A stretch of 64,000 nucleotides of DNA, taken from contig NZ_VZDO01000004.1 of assembly GCF_008802405.1 (NCBI RefSeq), positions 280,153 through 344,152 on the forward strand. The letters run 5' to 3'. The position numbers and the translations under genes were made by a program. The notes below the pieces were generated by a model. The model searched no databases. It saw only the letters and a program-made list of their open reading frames with translations, and had not been told where the DNA came from. The DNA is from Plantimonas leprariae. GTDB lineage: Bacteria > Pseudomonadota > Alphaproteobacteria > Rhizobiales > Rhizobiaceae. Positions 62,642-64,000 of the stretch are shown in pieces. The first letter of the stretch is position 1. Each line of letters opens with the position of its first letter.

Positions 62642-63496
62642 TTAGGTGCGGCCGGCCAGATGCCGGCGCGCGGCGTAGAGAGCCACGGCGGCGGCGTTCG
62701 AGACGTTGAGCGAGCGGATTGCCCCCGGCATTTCGAGACGGGCCAGCACCGAGACGGTCTCTCGCGTCTTCTGCCGCAAGCCCTTTCCCTCGGAGCCGAG
62801 CACCAGCGCGATCCGACCTCCGGCGAGCGACGGCTCCAGTTCCGCCGCGCCGTCCGAATCGAGACCGACCGTCTGGAAGCCTTGCGCGGTGAGGTCCTCC
62901 AGCGCGCTTGCGAGGTTGACGACTTGAATGCTTGCGACGTACTCCAGCGCGCCCGACGCCGCCTTCGCGAGGACGCCGGACTCCTGCGGCGAATGGCGCG
63001 TCGTCATGATCACCGCGCCTGCGCCGAAGGCGACGGCGGAGCGCAGGATCGCGCCCACATTGTGCGGGTCGGTCACCTGATCCAGGACAAGGACGAGCGA
63101 CGTGTCCGCCAGATCCGACGAACGGCGCTGCGGCAGCGGATCGGCTTCCAGCACGACCCCCTGATGGACGGCGTCCGACCCGAGGAGGACGTCGAGCGCG
63201 CGGGGCTCGACGATCTCCATCGGGCAGGGCAGAGCATCCGCCGCGATCTCGAGCCGCGCGAAGGCGTTTCGGGTGGCGAGGAGGCGGTGCGCGCGGCGCG
63301 CCGGGTTGGCGAGGGCCGCCGCCACCGTGTGCAGGCCGTAAAGGCGGACCTGCGCGTCCGGCGGTGCTTCGCCCGGATGATGCGGCCGCGCCGGACGCTT
63401 CGGTGCCGTGCCCGGATGCGCGCGCTCCCGGTGCGCGCGGCGGAGCCTCGCGTAGTGGCTGTCCTTCGGCGTGCGGGACTTTTCGTTGTCGCTCAT
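62642..63496 (-). CDS. rlmB: 23S rRNA (guanosine-2'-O)-methyltransferase RlmB-like (SpoU/TrmH)
   Basis: A 284-aa SPOUT methyltransferase, probably modifying G2251 of 23S rRNA. A basic N-terminal tail leads to LYGLHTVAAALANPARR. The substrate-binding domain is followed by the knotted catalytic domain with LDQVTDPHNVGAILRSAVAF, VLGSEGKGLRQ and SLNVSNAAAVALY. ATG 63496 fits better than the longer frame from 63592. It may be co-transcribed with the DUF1007 gene 49 bases downstream. Confidence 0.9.
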   Translation of the reverse strand: MSDNEKSRTPKDSHYARLRRAHRERAHPGTAPKRPARPHHPGEAPPDAQVRLYGLHTVAAALANPARRAHRLLATRNAFARLEIAADALPCPMEIVEPRALDVLLGSDAVHQGVVLEADPLPQRRSSDLADTSLVLVLDQVTDPHNVGAILRSAVAFGAGAVIMTTRHSPQESGVLAKAASGALEYVASIQVVNLASALEDLTAQGFQTVGLDSDGAAELEPSLAGGRIALVLGSEGKGLRQKTRETVSVLARLEMPGAIRSLNVSNAAAVALYAARRHLAGRT

Positions 63497-63560
63497 CGGG
63501 GCTCCGTAGCCGAGCCGCGCGCCGTACTCAACAAAGGCTTCGACTAGCGATCCCGCGCGG

Positions 63561-63589
63561 TTGACAGGGCGAAGCCGCGCTTGCATAAG
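63561..63589 (+). promoter_or_regulatory. strong promoter of the tRNA-Tyr/tRNA-Gly transcript
   Basis: Consensus -35 TTGACA (63561-63566), 17-base spacer, -10 CATAAG (63584-63589), ending 12 bases before the tRNA-Tyr 5' end. Transcription may continue through tRNA-Gly into tuf. Confidence 0.7.
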
Positions 63590-63601
63590 CACGCCCGGTT
63601 C

Positions 63602-63686
63602 GGAGGGATGCCCGAGTGGTTAAAGGGGACGGACTGTAAATCCGTTGGCTCAGCCTACGTTGGTTCAAATCCAACTCCCTCCACCA
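63602..63686 (+). tRNA. tRNA-Tyr (GTA)
   Basis: An 85-base class II tRNA with long variable arm; GGAGGGA pairs with TCCCTCC, CCA is encoded. The anticodon loop ACTGTAAAT gives anticodon GTA. TTCAAATCC is the T loop. Confidence 0.96.
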
Positions 63687-63736
63687 GCCGACTTTGTTGC
63701 CAAGCTCGCGAGTGAGGCGTAAGCCTGACCCGCAGC

Positions 63737-63810
63737 GCGGGTATAGCTCAGTGGTAGAGCAGCAGCCTTCCAAGCTGAATATGCGGGTTCGATTCCCGCT
63801 ACCCGCTCCA
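63737..63810 (+). tRNA. tRNA-Gly (TCC)
   Basis: A 74-base tRNA: GCGGGTATAGCTCAGTGG at the 5' end; TACCCGC, T and encoded CCA at the 3' end. The anticodon loop CTTCCAA gives anticodon TCC. It lies 50 bases after tRNA-Tyr. Confidence 0.96.
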
Positions 63811-63933
63811 AACCCCGTTCCGTAAGCTCTCGGGCTGCCCTCCGCGCGTTCGCCGGGCCGGCTTGTGTTTGGGCGGCGCAGCCTTTATGTCGCGGCCTCT
63901 TGCCGGAAACGGGCTTTTCCCAGGAAAGAGGCG

Positions 63934-64000
63934 ATGGCGAAGGGTAAATTCGAGCGCAACAAGCCGCATGTGAACATTGGGACGATTGGGCATGTTGATC
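63934..64000 (+). CDS. tuf: elongation factor Tu (3' partial)
   Basis: Only the first 22 codons are visible: [20 protein letters not shown], then VD, leading into the G1 GTP-binding loop. This is diagnostic for EF-Tu, which delivers aminoacyl-tRNA to the ribosome. AAAGAGG precedes the ATG. The tRNA-Tyr, tRNA-Gly, tuf order is typical, with secE, nusG and rpoB genes usually following outside the window. Confidence 0.93.
   Translation, partial: MAKGKFERNKPHVNIGTIGHVD

Overview
The window is a compact, GC-rich chromosomal segment of an alphaproteobacterium, most likely of the order Hyphomicrobiales (Rhizobiales). Several lineage markers support this: a RirA-type Rrf2 regulator with cysteines at 91, 99 and 105; the F1-ATPase zeta-type protein (DUF1476); a mitochondrial-type NDUFS4-like complex I subunit; an Usg protein; a DUF1127 mini-protein; an HWE-type sensor kinase; split purS/purQ/purL; and the icd-trmJ-murI-rpsD neighbourhood. 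No rRNA genes, insertion sequences, prophage or CRISPR arrays are visible. Most genes are housekeeping genes, and many overlap by 4 bp (ATGA or GTGA).

Region 1 (1-10.2 kb): end of an MFS transporter; icd; trmJ-murI; a secreted protein divergent from a small YqaE/Pmp3 protein behind a strong candidate EcfG (general stress) promoter; rpsD with its own promoter, a structured leader and a terminator; a two-gene unit of tiny membrane proteins; ttcA coupled to an inositol-monophosphatase family gene; a Dabb protein; a Bcr/CflA transporter. Region 2 (9.5-16.4 kb, minus strand): the purine cluster purC-purS-purQ-purL followed by a Doc-type toxin-antitoxin pair, bolA and grxD. Two lipoprotein genes and one frameshifted secreted-protein gene are inserted in the pur genes.

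Region 3 (16.7-29.3 kb): zeta-type ATPase inhibitor, HpcH/HpaI aldolase, serine hydrolase, cytoplasmic PAS-PAS chemoreceptor, cardiolipin synthase divergent from an endonuclease/phosphatase-family protein, fasciclin protein, Aur1-like PAP2 protein, purB, P1 peptidase, amino-acid-type binding protein and flavin reductase. Region 4 (29.4-34.2 kb) is a six-gene maturation module for molybdenum hydroxylases (MoxR ATPase, CoxE-like VWA protein, split XdhC, MoeA-like and MocA-like proteins) with no hydroxylase structural genes nearby. It is followed by an Fe-S photolyase divergent from its usual DUF2256 companion.

Region 5 (36-46 kb): usg, radC-map, phaC, lipoprotein-aminotransferase-hom-glpX-recJ (amino acid, gluconeogenic and repair functions). 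Region 6 (46-58 kb) is accessory in character: many small or secreted proteins, a truncated HWE kinase, four tRNA genes (Glu, Arg, Pro, Thr), a NDUFS4-like gene, a two-domain cold-shock protein and an HTH regulator. Region 7 (57.3-64 kb): rbsK, msrB, rirA, a Rieske oxygenase/reductase pair resembling betaine demethylases, a DUF1007 protein, rlmB, then tRNA-Tyr and tRNA-Gly leading into tuf, which runs off the end.

The most notable points are an in-frame nonsense codon near the end of the HWE kinase, the frameshift inside the purS-purQ interval, the toxin-antitoxin pair whose antitoxin Shine-Dalgarno lies inside a perfect hairpin, the structured rpsD leader, the EcfG-type promoter on yqaE, and the orphan molybdenum-hydroxylase maturation operon. 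None clearly amounts to a wholly new system. Function calls rest on recognised motifs and family resemblance, not on searches.
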